A stretch of DNA of 64,000 nucleotides from JANYLB01 sp963837715 (GTDB taxonomy: Bacteria; Actinomycetota; Acidimicrobiia; IMCC26256; JANYLB01). Below the pieces are notes generated by a model, which was not told the DNA's origin, made no database searches, and saw only the letters and a program-made list of their open reading frames with translations. Made by a program: the position numbers and the translations under genes. The stretch is from the NCBI GenBank assembly GCA_963837715.1, contig CAWIOF010000002.1, positions 558,001-622,000 of the forward strand, written 5' to 3'. Below are positions 63,250 to 64,000 of the stretch, piece by piece (within the stretch, counting starts at the first letter, position 1; each line of letters begins with the position of its first letter).

Positions 63250-64000
63250 CTACGGGACGGGCGGCGGAGGCGCGGGGGTTGCGGGCTCCGCGGCGACGGG
63301 CGGGGTCAGGCGGGCCGAGGCGACGTAGGAGACCGCCGCGGCGACGATCACGACCGGCATGAGGGTGATGCCGTCGGAGCCGAGGAACAGGGTGGTGAGC
63401 AGCACCGACGTGAGCGGGAGCCCGAGCATCGCCGTGGTCATGGCACCCATGCCCATCGCCGCGCCGGCGACCATCGGGAGGCCGGCGAGGTGCGACAGCG
63501 CGACGCCGCCGGCCGCGCCGATGAACAGGCCGGGGAACACGGGGCCGCCCCGGAAGCTGCTCAGGGAGATCCCGTAGGCGAGGCCCTTGCAGGCGATGAG
63601 CATCACGAGCGCACCGGCCGTCCACCCCGCTGCGCCTTCGAGGAAGGTTGGGAGTTGGTCCTGGCCGGAGTAGAGCACGAACGACGCGCTCTGGTCCGTG
63701 GTCGCCGTGAAGAGCAGCACGAGGAGGCCGATCGCGAGCCCGGCGACTGGGGTGAGCAGCAGGCTCCGGCCGGTGATGACCGAACGGAGGGCGAGCGCGA
63801 GACGCTTGATCCCGGTTGCGAGCACCGCGGCCATGATGCCGATCGCGATCGCCCACAGGAACTCGGCGCCCGTCGGCGAAGCCGAGGGCGGAAGCTTGGG
63901 CGTCACCAGCCCGAACGTCCCGAAGCCGGTCCACGAGTCGAGGCCGACGAAGATGAGCGAACCCACTCCGGCTGCCAACAGGCCGGGCACGAGCACGACG
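63250..64000 (-). CDS. Voltage-gated chloride channel/antiporter (ClC) family, C-terminal part (partial at window edge)
   Basis: About 250 residues of a hydrophobic protein are visible; the start lies beyond the window. Family motifs seen are FRGGPVFPGLFIGAAGG (the conserved GGxFxP chloride-binding segment) and GAAMGMGAMTTAMLGLPLTSVLL. No C-terminal CBS domain is present; the protein ends in a proline-rich tail (PATPAPPPPVP). The channel or exchanger type cannot be decided because the gating-glutamate region is not in the window. Confidence 0.8.
   Translation of the reverse strand, partial: VVLVPGLLAAGVGSLIFVGLDSWTGFGTFGLVTPKLPPSASPTGAEFLWAIAIGIMAAVLATGIKRLALALRSVITGRSLLLTPVAGLAIGLLVLLFTATTDQSASFVLYSGQDQLPTFLEGAAGWTAGALVMLIACKGLAYGISLSSFRGGPVFPGLFIGAAGGVALSHLAGLPMVAGAAMGMGAMTTAMLGLPLTSVLLTTLFLGSDGITLMPVVIVAAAVSYVASARLTPPVAAEPATPAPPPPVP

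Overview
The window is GC-rich DNA with GTG, TTG and possibly CTG starts, strong third-position G/C bias and tightly packed genes. Its core gene order (ftsK, rimO-pgsA, cinA, recA, miaB-miaA-dapF-hflX, dapCDE, lexA/nrdR/nrdJ) is the arrangement known from Actinobacteria such as Streptomyces and mycobacteria. RNase J, a B12-dependent ribonucleotide reductase, an F420-type luciferase-like oxidoreductase, DUF35/thiolase pairs and a halohydrin-dehalogenase-like protein point to an actinomycete relative, most plausibly Acidimicrobiia (Ilumatobacter-like). The class-level assignment is inference.

Positions 1-32,300 are mostly housekeeping. They hold the end of a glycerophosphodiesterase; rnj with an SDR and a GNAT protein; ftsK; a serine hydrolase facing rimO-pgsA; a TetR gene divergent from two tandem secreted lipoprotein hydrolases; cinA and recA; a TauE-type transporter; rsgA; the overlapping chain miaB-miaA-dapF-hflX; dapC-dapD-dapE plus an O-methyltransferase; and the SOS/ribonucleotide block lexA <-> LysM protein, nrdR, nrdJ. 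LexA boxes (GAAC-N4-GTTC) lie in the recA promoter and in the lexA/LysM divergent region. NrdR-box-like palindromes follow the nrdJ promoter. So DNA damage plausibly controls recA, lexA and the LysM division-inhibitor candidate, and nucleotide status controls nrdJ.

Positions 32,300-64,000 are accessory and catabolic. They include a DUF5996 protein, a D-aminoacylase-like amidohydrolase, a CrtA-like protein, an ECF sigma factor fused in frame to a VOC domain, many SDRs and VOC proteins, a SnoaL-like protein and a sulfotransferase, a DUF35-thiolase module, an M24 peptidase-like protein, an acyl-CoA synthetase, a kinase-like phosphotransferase, and a long overlapping operon. That operon runs from a halohydrin-dehalogenase-like SDR through an LLM oxidoreductase, SRPBCC protein, sulfatase, propeller-like protein and membrane protein to a DksA/TraR-type protein. 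A secreted lipase, nitroreductase, phytanoyl-CoA-dioxygenase-like enzyme, YrhK-type membrane protein and the end of a ClC channel close the window.

Two global oddities stand out. First, a dispersed repeat of about 80-87 bp (copies at 4109, 6927, 14682 inverted, 22556, 62168 and a fragment at 8268) repeatedly sits exactly at gene stop codons. Second, eight apparent single-base insertions break five genes (cinA, nrdJ twice, a SnoaL-like gene, a sulfotransferase three times, a membrane protein). Five of the eight fall at CCGG, which suggests a systematic sequencing error rather than decay. No tRNA, rRNA, CRISPR array, transposase or prophage was recognised.
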